Assembly: GCA_901538445.1 (NCBI GenBank)
Contig: LR594584.1
Coordinates: forward strand, 4,675,360-4,739,359
Reading direction: 5' to 3'
From: Gemmataceae bacterium
GTDB taxonomy: Bacteria > Planctomycetota > Planctomycetia > Gemmatales > Gemmataceae
DNA length: 64,000 bases
Part shown: piece after piece, positions 26,918 to 35,575 of the stretch
How the letters are laid out: each line of letters begins with the position of its first letter
Numbering within the stretch: the first letter of the stretch is position 1
The notes under the pieces: generated by a model
Seen by the model: the letters and a program-made list of their open reading frames with translations, nothing else
What the model was told of the DNA's origin: nothing
Database searches by the model: none
Position numbers and translations under genes: made by a program

Positions 26918-27904
26918 TCACCGCTTCACGAACTCGTACCCGCCGGAGGCGAACGTCCCGTAGGCGTTCGAGTTCACCCCGTTGCGGAAGCTCGCGGTGT
27001 ACTGGATCGGGGACTGGACGACCCGAACCCGCACGGCGACCGCCTCGCCCGGCTTGGCGAGCCCGGCGTGGACCGCGGCGGCCGCCAGGTTCGAGTCGAG
27101 CGTGTACACGTCCGTGCCCCACACGGTCGCCTGCTGCCCGTTGCCCGGCACGTACCCGGTCACGTTGAACACGTACTCCTTGCCGAACTGCTGCTGGTAC
27201 GTGGCCATCGTGGCCGGGGCGGCGACCGCGCCCGCGAACTCGTCGGCCGCGATCCCGGCCCCGGTCCGCAGGGACCGCAGGTCGGCCACCTTCAGCGCCT
27301 GCTCGCCGAACACCCCGGTGAGGACGCGGAAGCTCTGGGCCGTGAGCTTCCCGGTGAACTTCGAGTCGTCGGTGTGCACCACGTCGCAGTCGCGGGCCTC
27401 GAGCAGCGGGGCCGGCACCTTGGCCTGGATGAACCGCAGCGCCTCGTCGGCCCGGCGGCTCACCTCGGGGTCCTCGTGCTTGAGCGCCTTGAGCAGGAAC
27501 GGGTACGCCCGCTCGCGGTGGTTCTTCAGCTCCGCGGTCGCCTGCTCGCGGGTCTGGAAGTCGGCGTGCGCGAGCTTCGAGATGGCCAGCGCGATCCGCT
27601 CGGCGACCTCGGGCGGGCACCGGTGCGCGAACTCGATCCGCCGCACGTCGGCGACGGTGACCTGGAGGAACCCGTACTTGGTGACGAGTTCGAGCTTGTC
27701 CTCGAGCAACTTGAGCTTCAGGGTGCTGTCGTCGACGCACTTCACTTCGACGTCGAGCCCGGCGGCGCGGGCCGGCTCGGGGGTGGTGCGGTCCGGTGCG
27801 GCGGCGGGCGCGGCGCTGCGGGCGAGCGGGGCGAACGCGGCAGCGGCCAGGGTGACGGGAACGGCCAGGGCCAGCGGGCGGAAGAGCGAACGGGTGACGG
27901 GCAT
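26918..27904 (-). CDS. Exported LCCL-domain protein with HEAT-like segment
   Basis: 328 residues. A signal peptide (LALAVPVTLAAAAFAPL) leads to a short strand-rich section, a HEAT-like helical stretch (about 125-165, ELKNHRERAYPFLLKALK), a second strand section, and a C-terminal LCCL domain of about 90 residues. LCCL hallmarks are VWGTDVYTLDSNLAAAAVHAG, KPGEAVAVRV and a closing SNAYGTFASGGYEF. LCCL domains were first described in eukaryotic extracellular proteins but occur in planctomycetes. The start at 27904 has GGAGGG eight bases upstream. Probably extracytoplasmic; ligand unknown. Confidence 0.85.
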   Translation of the reverse strand: MPVTRSLFRPLALAVPVTLAAAAFAPLARSAAPAAAPDRTTPEPARAAGLDVEVKCVDDSTLKLKLLEDKLELVTKYGFLQVTVADVRRIEFAHRCPPEVAERIALAISKLAHADFQTREQATAELKNHRERAYPFLLKALKHEDPEVSRRADEALRFIQAKVPAPLLEARDCDVVHTDDSKFTGKLTAQSFRVLTGVFGEQALKVADLRSLRTGAGIAADEFAGAVAAPATMATYQQQFGKEYVFNVTGYVPGNGQQATVWGTDVYTLDSNLAAAAVHAGLAKPGEAVAVRVRVVQSPIQYTASFRNGVNSNAYGTFASGGYEFVKR

Positions 27905-28084
27905 GGGACTGCCCTCCGGGGATGAGAAAAAACCGACGAGAGGAGTTGACCGCATCCTTGCGGGTGGAGAGGTCAGTTGATAGACTAGCACACTTTTTCC
28001 CGGCGCGTCCATGCCGGTTTAAAGGGGGGAGCGTGCAGCGGGAGGCAAACGCCCGGCTCCGGCGGTCGAGAAGCCCACGCGCCC

Positions 28085-28158
28085 GGCGAGCCGGGAGCGT
28101 CAGCGACCGGAGGTGGACTCTCGACCAGAGCTCCGGTCGCTGACGCTCCCGGCTCGCC
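28085..28158. repeat. Perfect 28-bp inverted repeat (also found inside sucB)
   Basis: Arms 28085-28112 and 28131-28158 are exact reverse complements with an 18-base loop. The arm starts GGCGAGCCGGGAGCGT. The right arm (28131-28158) is identical, base for base, to 42853-42880 inside the sucB coding sequence. This shows that the unit is mobile or at least dispersed. It lies upstream of the LCCL gene, downstream of the TolC-like gene. Confidence 0.95.
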
Positions 28159-28206
28159 AGCCACCTGGCGCGTCGGATTCGATCGGACGAGCGAAGACGC
28201 CCGAAG

Positions 28207-28250
28207 CGCGGGGAGCCCCGGCGACCAAGTGGTCGCCGGGGCTCCCCGCG
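28207..28250. repeat. Perfect 21-bp hairpin after the TolC-like gene
   Basis: Arms 28207-28227 and 28230-28250 with a two-base loop. It lies 17 bases past the stop of the TolC-like gene (minus strand) and probably serves as its transcript end, though no T-run follows. It is unrelated in sequence to the adjacent 28-bp inverted repeat, so the 362-base gap 27905-28266 has two different palindromes. Confidence 0.85.
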
Positions 28251-28266
28251 TTACGTTCCCGTCAGG

Positions 28267-30630
28267 TTACCGGCCCGGTGCGGGCATCGCCGGCCCCGGC
28301 GGGGGGACCGGCAGCGGCGGCGTCGGCGGGGCCGCCGGGAGCGGCACCTGGGTCGCCCCCGGTGCCGTGGGGGCCGCGGTGCCGGCAATGGGCACCCGCT
28401 TCGGGATCACCACCGTCCCGATCGGCTCGAAGTGCGGCTCGCCCGCGGTGGCGTCGGTGACCGGTGCGCCCTGGACCGGGGGCGGGAACCCCATCCGCGA
28501 CGAGCCCACGGGCAGGGCGCTCATCCCGATCCCGCTCGGCAGGCTGGGCAGCGCCTTCGGGTTCTTCTTCGGGTCCACCGGCAGCGGGTCCGGCAGGGTG
28601 TCGGGCACCGGGTCGCGCTTCTCGGCGAACGGCGGCAGCGTGATGTTGCCGATGAGGGCCGAGCCGACCGGCGGGTTCACCGTGGTGCCGCCGACCGCCC
28701 CGGGGCCGGCCGGCGGCGGCAGGCACTCCCGCTCGCGGAGCTTGAGGGCCGCCTCGGTCCGCTCGCGGATGTGGTCCGCGGCCTTCTTCTGCGCCCACGG
28801 CGGGAGCGGCCCCTCGTTCACCGTCACGTTGTTGTACTGCTGGCTCGTGCCCTTCGCGAACTCCAGCGCGGCGAGGGCCGAGTTGTAATTCGCGATGGCC
28901 CGGAACTCCTGGGCGATGGACGTCGCCAGGTCCCGCTGCACCTGGAGGTACTGCTGGTAGTACGCCGAGTCCCACCGGCCCAGCTCGATGACCTCCTTGA
29001 TCTTCCCGAGGTAGATCTGGAGGGCCATCCGCTCCTCCCGGGCCGGCCCGATCTCGGCGTGGGCCTGGATCACCTGCCGGTACTGAAGGGCCAGGTACTC
29101 CAGCGCCTTTCGCTCGGCGTCGCGGAGCTGGAAGTAGCTCCGGGCCAGGTTCAGTTGCGCGTCCCGGACCAGCCCGTTGGCGTCGCGGAACCCGAGCGGC
29201 ATGTCGAGCCGGAACCCGATGGTCCAGCTGTTGAACTGGTTGCTCGTAAGGCTCGACAGCGCGTTGCCGGGGATCCCGTTGGCGAGGTTCTCGCTCCCGT
29301 CCAGGCGGGTGCCCAGGCCGGCGATGTTGTACTGCCCGAACGACCGCAGGTCGGGCCGCCGGAGGTTCTGCTGGAGCAGCAGGTTCAACTGGTTCGCCTT
29401 CACCGTCTCCCGGGCCTGGAGCAGTTCCGGGCGGTGGGACAGGGACTCGTTCGCGGCCTCGTAGAAGTCCGGGCGGAACGGGGTCTCGTTGGGCTGGTCG
29501 ATCGGGATCAGCCGGAACCCGTCGTCGCTCCGGAGCCCGAGGAGCCCGCGGAGCTGCCGCTCGGACTCGAGCACCTGGCCCCGGGCCTGGTACACCTGGC
29601 GGCGGAACCGCTCGAACTGGGCCCGGGCCTGGTACGCGTCCTGGGGCGGCTGGTTCCCGGTCTCGACCCGGATCTTGATGAACCGGTACCCCTCGAACGC
29701 CTGCCGCATGCCCTCTTCCTGCGCATACAGGTTGTAGTACGCGGCGTACAGGTTCCAGTACGCGGTCTCGACGTTCACCAGCATGAAGTTGACCCGGGTG
29801 TCGAACTCGGCCTTGGCCTGGTCCACCCGGATCCGGCTGATGAGGATGCCCTCGGTCCCGCCCCCGCCGCTCGCCGCGAGGTTCAACAACTGGCTCCCGG
29901 GGTGCGCCGGGGACAGCAGGTTGGCCTCGACCCCGAACAGCCGGAGCAGCGGCTGCTCGAACGTGAACTGGACTTGGGGGACGTAGTTCGGGTTGACGAA
30001 CCCGTTGCTCGCCCGGGTGTCGAACTTCTGGTAGTCGGTCTGAAACGTGATGCCCGCGGTGCCGCCGGTGGGCAGCGGCTTGGCCAGCGTGCTGGTCAGG
30101 TTGGCCACGTCGCGGGAGTTCTGGAACGACAGGAACTGGGCCGCGACCGGTTGGTCGAACTTCTGCCAGGAGACCGAGTTGATCCAGCGGGCGTCGAACT
30201 TCGAGAGCGACCGCTCCAGGCTCACCGCCTGAATGGCCGGGTCGATGGCGAACACCTTGATCGTGTCGGACCCGCCGATCGTTCGCCCGGCCTGGGTCTC
30301 GATCGATTCGGTGATGAACCCGAAGTTGGTGGTGTTCGTGGACCCGATGTTGCCCTGCTCGAGGGCGATGGCGATGCACTCCTTGAGCGTCACCATGCGG
30401 GACGGCCGGACCGTGTTGATGACGTCCCCCGGGCCGCCCGGCGTGACCGGGTCGACCACGCTCGGCGTGATCGTGCTGTGGGGCTCGGTCTCGAGCCCCC
30501 GCGGCAGCGCGCTCATGACGGCGTCCTTGTAGTCCGCCGGCTCCATGAACACGTGCTGCTTGCACCCGCCGGCCGCGCCGACGGCCAGCACCCCGGCCAG
30601 AATCCGCTGAGTCCACCGCATGCGAATCAT
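28267..30630 (-). CDS. TolC-family outer membrane lipoprotein
   Basis: 787 residues, long for the family (usually 430-500). The N-terminus carries a lipobox (GAAGGC), as in NodT/OprM-type channels. Long helical segments (LQARETVKANQLNLLLQQN, and QIYLGKIKEVIELGRWDSAYY) and the TLKECIAIALEQN start match the outer membrane efflux fold. The last 170 residues are Pro/Gly-rich, low complexity, and end without structure; this tail accounts for the extra length. No inner membrane pump or adaptor gene is adjacent. Start at 30630 (a second ATG lies three codons later). It probably exports small molecules or proteins. Confidence 0.88.
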   Translation of the reverse strand: MIRMRWTQRILAGVLAVGAAGGCKQHVFMEPADYKDAVMSALPRGLETEPHSTITPSVVDPVTPGGPGDVINTVRPSRMVTLKECIAIALEQGNIGSTNTTNFGFITESIETQAGRTIGGSDTIKVFAIDPAIQAVSLERSLSKFDARWINSVSWQKFDQPVAAQFLSFQNSRDVANLTSTLAKPLPTGGTAGITFQTDYQKFDTRASNGFVNPNYVPQVQFTFEQPLLRLFGVEANLLSPAHPGSQLLNLAASGGGGTEGILISRIRVDQAKAEFDTRVNFMLVNVETAYWNLYAAYYNLYAQEEGMRQAFEGYRFIKIRVETGNQPPQDAYQARAQFERFRRQVYQARGQVLESERQLRGLLGLRSDDGFRLIPIDQPNETPFRPDFYEAANESLSHRPELLQARETVKANQLNLLLQQNLRRPDLRSFGQYNIAGLGTRLDGSENLANGIPGNALSSLTSNQFNSWTIGFRLDMPLGFRDANGLVRDAQLNLARSYFQLRDAERKALEYLALQYRQVIQAHAEIGPAREERMALQIYLGKIKEVIELGRWDSAYYQQYLQVQRDLATSIAQEFRAIANYNSALAALEFAKGTSQQYNNVTVNEGPLPPWAQKKAADHIRERTEAALKLRERECLPPPAGPGAVGGTTVNPPVGSALIGNITLPPFAEKRDPVPDTLPDPLPVDPKKNPKALPSLPSGIGMSALPVGSSRMGFPPPVQGAPVTDATAGEPHFEPIGTVVIPKRVPIAGTAAPTAPGATQVPLPAAPPTPPLPVPPPGPAMPAPGR

Positions 30631-30854
30631 CGCGTCCCCCCGTCCCGGACCGCGCGTTGCCCAGGAAGTCCCCCGACTCCGATAGGGCTGCTCCCCTCAC
30701 ATCGACACGCGCCGCGGGGGAATTTATCGGATTCACCGGTCCGATCGACTTTCCCTACGCGGCGGGCGAATACCTGGGGGAACTGACGGGTTCGGCTCAA
30801 GCTGCGGGGGCCGGGCGGTTGGGGGGCGAGGGGGGCGCGCGAGGCCGGGGGAGA

Positions 30855-31187
30855 TCACGCCCGTTCGGGCGTCCCGGGGTCGGCCGCGGCGTACCGCGGC
30901 GCGATGGCGACGACCGGCAGCCCGAGGAGCCGCTTCAGGGGGATGAGTTCGCCGACGTCGTTGCCCTCGACCCGGTGCCCGACCCACTGGAGGAAGTACC
31001 CCAGCGCGAGCGCCCCGGCGCCCCACTCCCAGTCGGCGGCGAACAGGAGCGGCACGCCCGCGACGGCGACCGGAATGCCCACCATGTGGATCCAGAAGTT
31101 GAAGGCGTTCTGGTGCCGGGCGAGCCAGTTGCGGCGCGCCCGCTTCGCGAACCGGAACAGCTTGCGCGCGATCGGGAAGCTCGGCAT
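30855..31187 (-). CDS. Mpo1-like (DUF962) membrane protein
   Basis: 110 residues. A basic N-terminus then HQNAFNFWIHMVGIPVAVAGV, with two hydrophobic segments and an HRVEGN motif. These histidines (HQ, IHMVG, GHR) match the metal-binding pattern of the DUF962/Mpo1-like family, in which the yeast member is a dioxygenase acting on 2-hydroxy fatty acids. The start at 31187 gives a product of the family's usual size. The frame is open much further upstream, but that part is antisense to the amidohydrolase. Next gene upstream on the same strand is 122 bases away. Confidence 0.82.
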   Translation of the reverse strand: MPSFPIARKLFRFAKRARRNWLARHQNAFNFWIHMVGIPVAVAGVPLLFAADWEWGAGALALGYFLQWVGHRVEGNDVGELIPLKRLLGLPVVAIAPRYAAADPGTPERA

Positions 31188-31309
31188 GGGTGCGGATCGG
31201 GAGGAGTGCGGCCCGCGCCACCGCGGGCGCGACCCGGGAATGATAGGGATTCGCGCCGCGGGGCGCGTAAGGCCCGGCCGCGGCCGCGGTAGTCCCGCAC
31301 GGGGCGGCG

Positions 31310-32587
31310 TCACGGCTGCTTGTGCAGCGCCCCGCCCTTCATCACGAGCCTCACCTTCCGCAGCGCCTTGATGTCCCTGGTCGGGTCGCCCTCGACCGCG
31401 ACGAGGTCCGCGAGCAGACCGGGCTTCACCGTGCCGAGTCGGTCGTCGAGGTGCAGTGCCTTGGCGGCCACGCTCGTCGCCGCCTTGAGCGCCTGAACCG
31501 GCGTCATGCCGTACTCGACGAGCATCTCGATCTCTCGCGCGCCGTCGCCGTGGGCGAACACGCCGATGTCGCTGCCGTTGACCACGGTGACGCCGGCCTC
31601 GAGCGCCGCCTTGAAGCTCGCCCGCTTCCCCTTCAGCCCGGCCGGTTCCGGCTTGCCCGGCTTCCAGCCGTCGAAGTAACGGGCGTACCCCTCGGCGGCC
31701 GCGAGCGTCGGGCAGTAGGCAACCCCTTGCTTCGCCATCAGCCGGAACACCTCGACGTCGCCCTCGTCGCCGTGCTCGATGGTCTCGACGCCCGCGAGGG
31801 CGGCGCGCCGCATCCCCTCCTTCGACTGGGCGTGGGCGACCACGGGCACCCCGGCGTCGCGGGCCGTGGCGACCACGAGTTTGAGTTCGTCGAGCGAGAA
31901 CGCGGGCTTCGGCCCCGGCCCCGGGCCGTGCGGGGTGTCGGCGTACACCTTGATCCAGTCGGCCCCTCCGCGAACCTGCTCGCGGACCACGGTGCGGAGC
32001 TTCTCGCCGTCGGCCTCGTCGGCCCCTTGCGGGGGCCGCCACTCGGGCGCGTGGTTCCGCGGCGCGTAGCTCCCCGTGGCGACGATCGCCTTCGTGGAGA
32101 CGAGCAGCCGCGGCCCCGGGACGATTCCCTTCTCTATGGCCGACTTGATGCCCACGTCGGCGTACCCGGCCCCCTCGGTGCCGAGGTCGCGCATCAGGGT
32201 GAACCCGCTGAGCAGGTCGGCCCGCGCGTGCGCGGTCGCCCGGCACACGCGCTCGGCGAGCGGCTCCTTGAGCACCTGGTCCTCCCACTTCGCCTCGTCG
32301 TAGGGGTGCAGGAGCAGGTGCGAGTGCGCGTCGATGAGCCCGGGGAGGAGCGTGGTGCCGGGCAGGTCGATGACCCTCGCGCCCTTCGGCACCTCGACCT
32401 GATCGGCCGGCCCCGCCGCGGCGATCTTCTCCCCTCTTATAAGGACGACCCACCCGGTGTGCGGCTCGGCGGCCGTACCGTCGAACACGCGGTCGGGCCG
32501 GAGCAGCACGGGCGCGGCGGGTTCGGCGGCCCCGGCGTGGGACACGCACGCGAGCGCGAACACAAGGACGAGGCGCGAGCGGTGCAT
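31310..32587 (-). CDS. Exported metal-dependent amidohydrolase
   Basis: 425 residues. A signal peptide ([15 protein letters not shown]) precedes an imidazolonepropionase/prolidase-like amidohydrolase. Metal ligands are visible: [10 protein letters not shown] after strand 1, a bridging Lys in DWIKVYAD, His in VPVVAHAQS and in ETIEHGDE, and Asp in VNGSDIGV. The C-terminal [21 protein letters not shown] is the usual end of this family. It probably hydrolyses a peptide-like or cyclic amide substrate in the periplasm. The start at 32587 opens the signal peptide. It is divergent from the DUF1501 gene with 183 bases between. Confidence 0.92.
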   Translation of the reverse strand: MHRSRLVLVFALACVSHAGAAEPAAPVLLRPDRVFDGTAAEPHTGWVVLIRGEKIAAAGPADQVEVPKGARVIDLPGTTLLPGLIDAHSHLLLHPYDEAKWEDQVLKEPLAERVCRATAHARADLLSGFTLMRDLGTEGAGYADVGIKSAIEKGIVPGPRLLVSTKAIVATGSYAPRNHAPEWRPPQGADEADGEKLRTVVREQVRGGADWIKVYADTPHGPGPGPKPAFSLDELKLVVATARDAGVPVVAHAQSKEGMRRAALAGVETIEHGDEGDVEVFRLMAKQGVAYCPTLAAAEGYARYFDGWKPGKPEPAGLKGKRASFKAALEAGVTVVNGSDIGVFAHGDGAREIEMLVEYGMTPVQALKAATSVAAKALHLDDRLGTVKPGLLADLVAVEGDPTRDIKALRKVRLVMKGGALHKQP

Positions 32588-32770
32588 CCGCGGTCTCCCG
32601 CACGGGTGGGGTCGGTAAAGCTGCGAGGCGGTGCGATGCTGCTTGACAGTAAGTGGGCGGTCTGGGAAAGTCAAAGCGCTCCGACCCACCCCGCCTCGCC
32701 CGGCCCGCCGACACTCGCCCGCCCCGCGCTCGACCCGAGCCGCCCGACCGCTCGCGACGGAGAACCACAG

Positions 32771-34120
32771 ATGAGCACCCGAGCCACCCGGCCGCGCCCG
32801 TGCGTCGGCCCCACGCGCCGCGAGGCGCTCCGCGTCGGCGGCCTCGCCCCGCTCGGCCTCGGGCTCGCCGACCTGTTGCAAGCGTCGCCCTCCGCACCGA
32901 AGCCGCGGGCGAAGTCGGTGATCGTGCTGTTCATGTGGGGCGGGCCGAGTCACATCGACACGTGGGACCCGAAGCCGAACGCGCCGGTCGAGGTCCGCGG
33001 CGAGTTCAAACCGGTTCAGACGACGGTGCCCGGCCTCCAGATCAGCGAGCACTTCCCCCGGCTCGCGGCCCGTGCCCACCAGTACGCGGTCGTGCGGTCG
33101 ATGACCCACACGGACCCGGCGCACCTGTCGCCGGTCCACCACCTGATGACGGGGCGGATCGCCCCGAAGCCGAACTCCGACGCCGACGGCGCGAGCCGCG
33201 GCGACGCGCCGTGCCTCGGGTCGGTCGTGCAGAAACTTCTCCCCTCCACTGGGACCGTCCCGCAATCGGTGACGCTCCCGTGGGCCGTGTCCCACCCGTC
33301 GGCCCCGGGCGGCACCGCCCCCGGGCAGAACGGCGGGTGGCTCGGCCGCGGGTTCGACCCGTTCCTCGTCACCGGCAACCCGAATTTGCCCGCGTTCGCC
33401 GTCGCGGGTCTTAACACGCCGGCCGACGTGCCCGCGGGCCGCCTCCGGGACCGGGCCGAACTGTCGCGGCACCTCGACCGCACCGGCGGCACGAGCGGCG
33501 ACTTCACCGGCCTCCAGGGCAAGGCGCTCGACCTGCTCCTGTCGCCGGCCGTCGCGACCGCGTTCGACCTGTCGCGCGAACCGGCGGCGCTCCGCGACAA
33601 GTACGGCCGGCACGCCTTCGGCCAGAGCTGCCTGCTGGCGCGGCGACTGGTCGAGGCCGGCACGCGGTTGGTGACGGTGAACTGGCCCGACGACGGCAAG
33701 GCGTTCTGGGACACGCACGGCGACAACTTCCCGTCGCTGAAGACGCGGCTGATGCCGCCGGCCGACGCGGGGTTCGCGGCGCTGCTCGACGACCTGGCCG
33801 CCCGCGGGCTGCTCGACGAGACGCTGGTGGTGTGCGTGGGCGAGTTCGGCCGCACGCCGCGGATCGAGTCGGCCGGGCGGCAGCACTGGCCTGGGTGCTA
33901 CTCGGCGGTGCTGGCCGGCGGCGGCGTCCGCGGCGGCGCGGTGTACGGCTCCAGCGACAAGGTCGGCGGCCGCCCGGAGACGAACCCGGTCGCCCCGGCC
34001 GACCTCACCGCGACCGTGTACCACGCGCTCGGCCTCGACCCCGAGACGGAGATCCGCGACCCGGCCGGCCGCCCGTGGAAGCTCGCCGACGGCACCCCGG
34101 TGCGCGCGTTGTTCGCGTGA
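32771..34120 (+). CDS. Twin-arginine DUF1501 family protein
   Basis: 449 residues. The leader [22 protein letters not shown] is a planctomycete-type twin-arginine signal. The rest is the DUF1501 sulfatase-like fold with [20 protein letters not shown] at the start and [14 protein letters not shown] near 360. The family is large in planctomycetes and is often paired with DUF1549/DUF1553 cytochrome-containing proteins; no such gene is adjacent here. Role unknown, exported. CGGAG lies upstream of the ATG. The next gene also has a twin-arginine leader and the same orientation, 116 bases away. Confidence 0.92.
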   Translation: MSTRATRPRPCVGPTRREALRVGGLAPLGLGLADLLQASPSAPKPRAKSVIVLFMWGGPSHIDTWDPKPNAPVEVRGEFKPVQTTVPGLQISEHFPRLAARAHQYAVVRSMTHTDPAHLSPVHHLMTGRIAPKPNSDADGASRGDAPCLGSVVQKLLPSTGTVPQSVTLPWAVSHPSAPGGTAPGQNGGWLGRGFDPFLVTGNPNLPAFAVAGLNTPADVPAGRLRDRAELSRHLDRTGGTSGDFTGLQGKALDLLLSPAVATAFDLSREPAALRDKYGRHAFGQSCLLARRLVEAGTRLVTVNWPDDGKAFWDTHGDNFPSLKTRLMPPADAGFAALLDDLAARGLLDETLVVCVGEFGRTPRIESAGRQHWPGCYSAVLAGGGVRGGAVYGSSDKVGGRPETNPVAPADLTATVYHALGLDPETEIRDPAGRPWKLADGTPVRALFA

Positions 34121-34236
34121 GAGCACGCCGCGCCGCTCGCCACAACCGGCAACGAATCGTTGCGGCCGCGGGCCGTTCGGTTACAGTAACAGCCTGCCAA
34201 CTTCCCGCCTCCGATCCTCTTCCCCAGGACAGACGC

Positions 34237-35454
34237 ATGTCAACGCACCACCCCACGCGCCGCGAGGCGCTGGTCGCGGCCGCGGCCGCCGCGGGCCTCC
34301 CCGGCCTCGCGTTCAGCCAGACCCGCCCGGCCGCCAACGAGCGGATCACGATGGCCACCATCGGCACCGGGGGCCAGGGCTCCGGCGACATGGGCGGCTT
34401 CATGAGCTTCCCCGAGGTGCAGATGGTCGCCGTGTGCGACGTCGTGCCCGAGCACCGCGAGCGGGCCAAGAAGCAGGTCGACGCCCGGTACAAGAACACC
34501 GACTGCAAGGCGTACAGCGACTTCCGCGAGGTGCTCGCCCGCGACGACATCGACGCGGTGCTGATCGGCACCCCGGACCACTGGCACGCGCTCATCACCA
34601 TCGAGGCGTGCAAGGCCGGCAAGGACGTGTACTGCGAGAAGCCCGAGAGCCTCACGGTCCGCGAGGGCCGGGCGATGGTGGACGCGGTGCGGCGGTACGG
34701 CCGGGTGTTCTCCGGCGGGAGCCAGCGCGTCCTGGGCGACTACGGGGACTGGCCGCGGCTGGTGTGGGGCGGGTCGATCGGCACCGTGAAGGAGGTGTAC
34801 GCCGACTGCTGGGGGCCGTCGGGCGACTGCAACCTGCCGGAGCAGAAGCTCCCCGCGGGGATGACCCCGGAGGAGTGGGAGATGTGGCTCGGGCCGGCCC
34901 CGACGCGGCCGTTCCACTCGTCGCTCATCAAGGGCGGGTTCCGGCCGTTCCGCGACTACAGCGGCGGCGGCATGACCGACTGGGGCGCGCACCGGTTCGG
35001 CGCGGCGATGTTCGCCACCGCCCACCACCTCACCGGCCCGACCGACGTGACCCCGCCCGACGGCAAGGACGTGAAGCTGCTCACGTTCACGTTCCCCGAC
35101 GGGATGAAGATGTACCACGGCGGCACCAAGGACATCCGGTACGTCGGCACGGAGGGCGAGCTGGACCGCGGCGCGCCCCGGCCCGCGAAGCCGCCCCGGG
35201 CGTCGGACATGCCGACGTACAAGGGCCGCGGCGGCATCTTCGGCGACTTCCTCGCGTGCGTGAAGAGCCGGGAGAAGTGCTTCCGCGACATCGAGGTCGC
35301 GCACCGCACCTGCACCGTGTGCCACCTGGGCAACATCGCGTACTGGCTCAAGCGGCCGCTCAAGTACGACCCGGTGAAGGAGGAGATCGTCGGCGACCCC
35401 GAGGCCGCGCGCTGGCTCGACCGCCCCAAGCGCGAGCCGTGGGCGCTGTCGTAA
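34237..35454 (+). CDS. Twin-arginine Gfo/Idh/MocA-family oxidoreductase
   Basis: 405 residues. Twin-arginine leader (TRREALVAAAAAAGLPGLA), then an N-terminal Rossmann domain with IGTGGQGSGDMGG binding NAD(P), and the DVYCEKPESLTVREG motif, with the family's EKP catalytic Lys. The C-terminal domain carries GGGMTDWGAHRFG, with Asp and His expected in the active site. Such exported enzymes act on sugars or glycosides with tightly bound NAD(P). It lies right after the DUF1501 gene on the same strand and could be co-transcribed. AGGA precedes the ATG by six bases. Confidence 0.93.
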   Translation: MSTHHPTRREALVAAAAAAGLPGLAFSQTRPAANERITMATIGTGGQGSGDMGGFMSFPEVQMVAVCDVVPEHRERAKKQVDARYKNTDCKAYSDFREVLARDDIDAVLIGTPDHWHALITIEACKAGKDVYCEKPESLTVREGRAMVDAVRRYGRVFSGGSQRVLGDYGDWPRLVWGGSIGTVKEVYADCWGPSGDCNLPEQKLPAGMTPEEWEMWLGPAPTRPFHSSLIKGGFRPFRDYSGGGMTDWGAHRFGAAMFATAHHLTGPTDVTPPDGKDVKLLTFTFPDGMKMYHGGTKDIRYVGTEGELDRGAPRPAKPPRASDMPTYKGRGGIFGDFLACVKSREKCFRDIEVAHRTCTVCHLGNIAYWLKRPLKYDPVKEEIVGDPEAARWLDRPKREPWALS

Positions 35455-35468
35455 CGGGCATCGTCCGA

Positions 35469-35537
35469 GGCGAGCGGGGGACGTAAGTCCCCCGGTTGAG
35501 GGACAAACTACCGGGGGACTTACGTCCCCCGCTCGCC
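35469..35537. repeat. Perfect 28-bp inverted repeat, ACGTAAGT type
   Basis: Arms 35469-35496 and 35510-35537 have a 13-base loop. The core GGGGGACGTAAGTCCCCC is itself a near-palindrome. The same unit occurs again at 38481-38552, and a diverged version lies within sucB (43081-43106). It is placed between the Gfo/Idh gene and the HEAT protein gene, on the same strand. Confidence 0.95.
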
Positions 35538-35575
35538 AAATCCAACACTCACCACCCCACACGTTGCACCCACTC

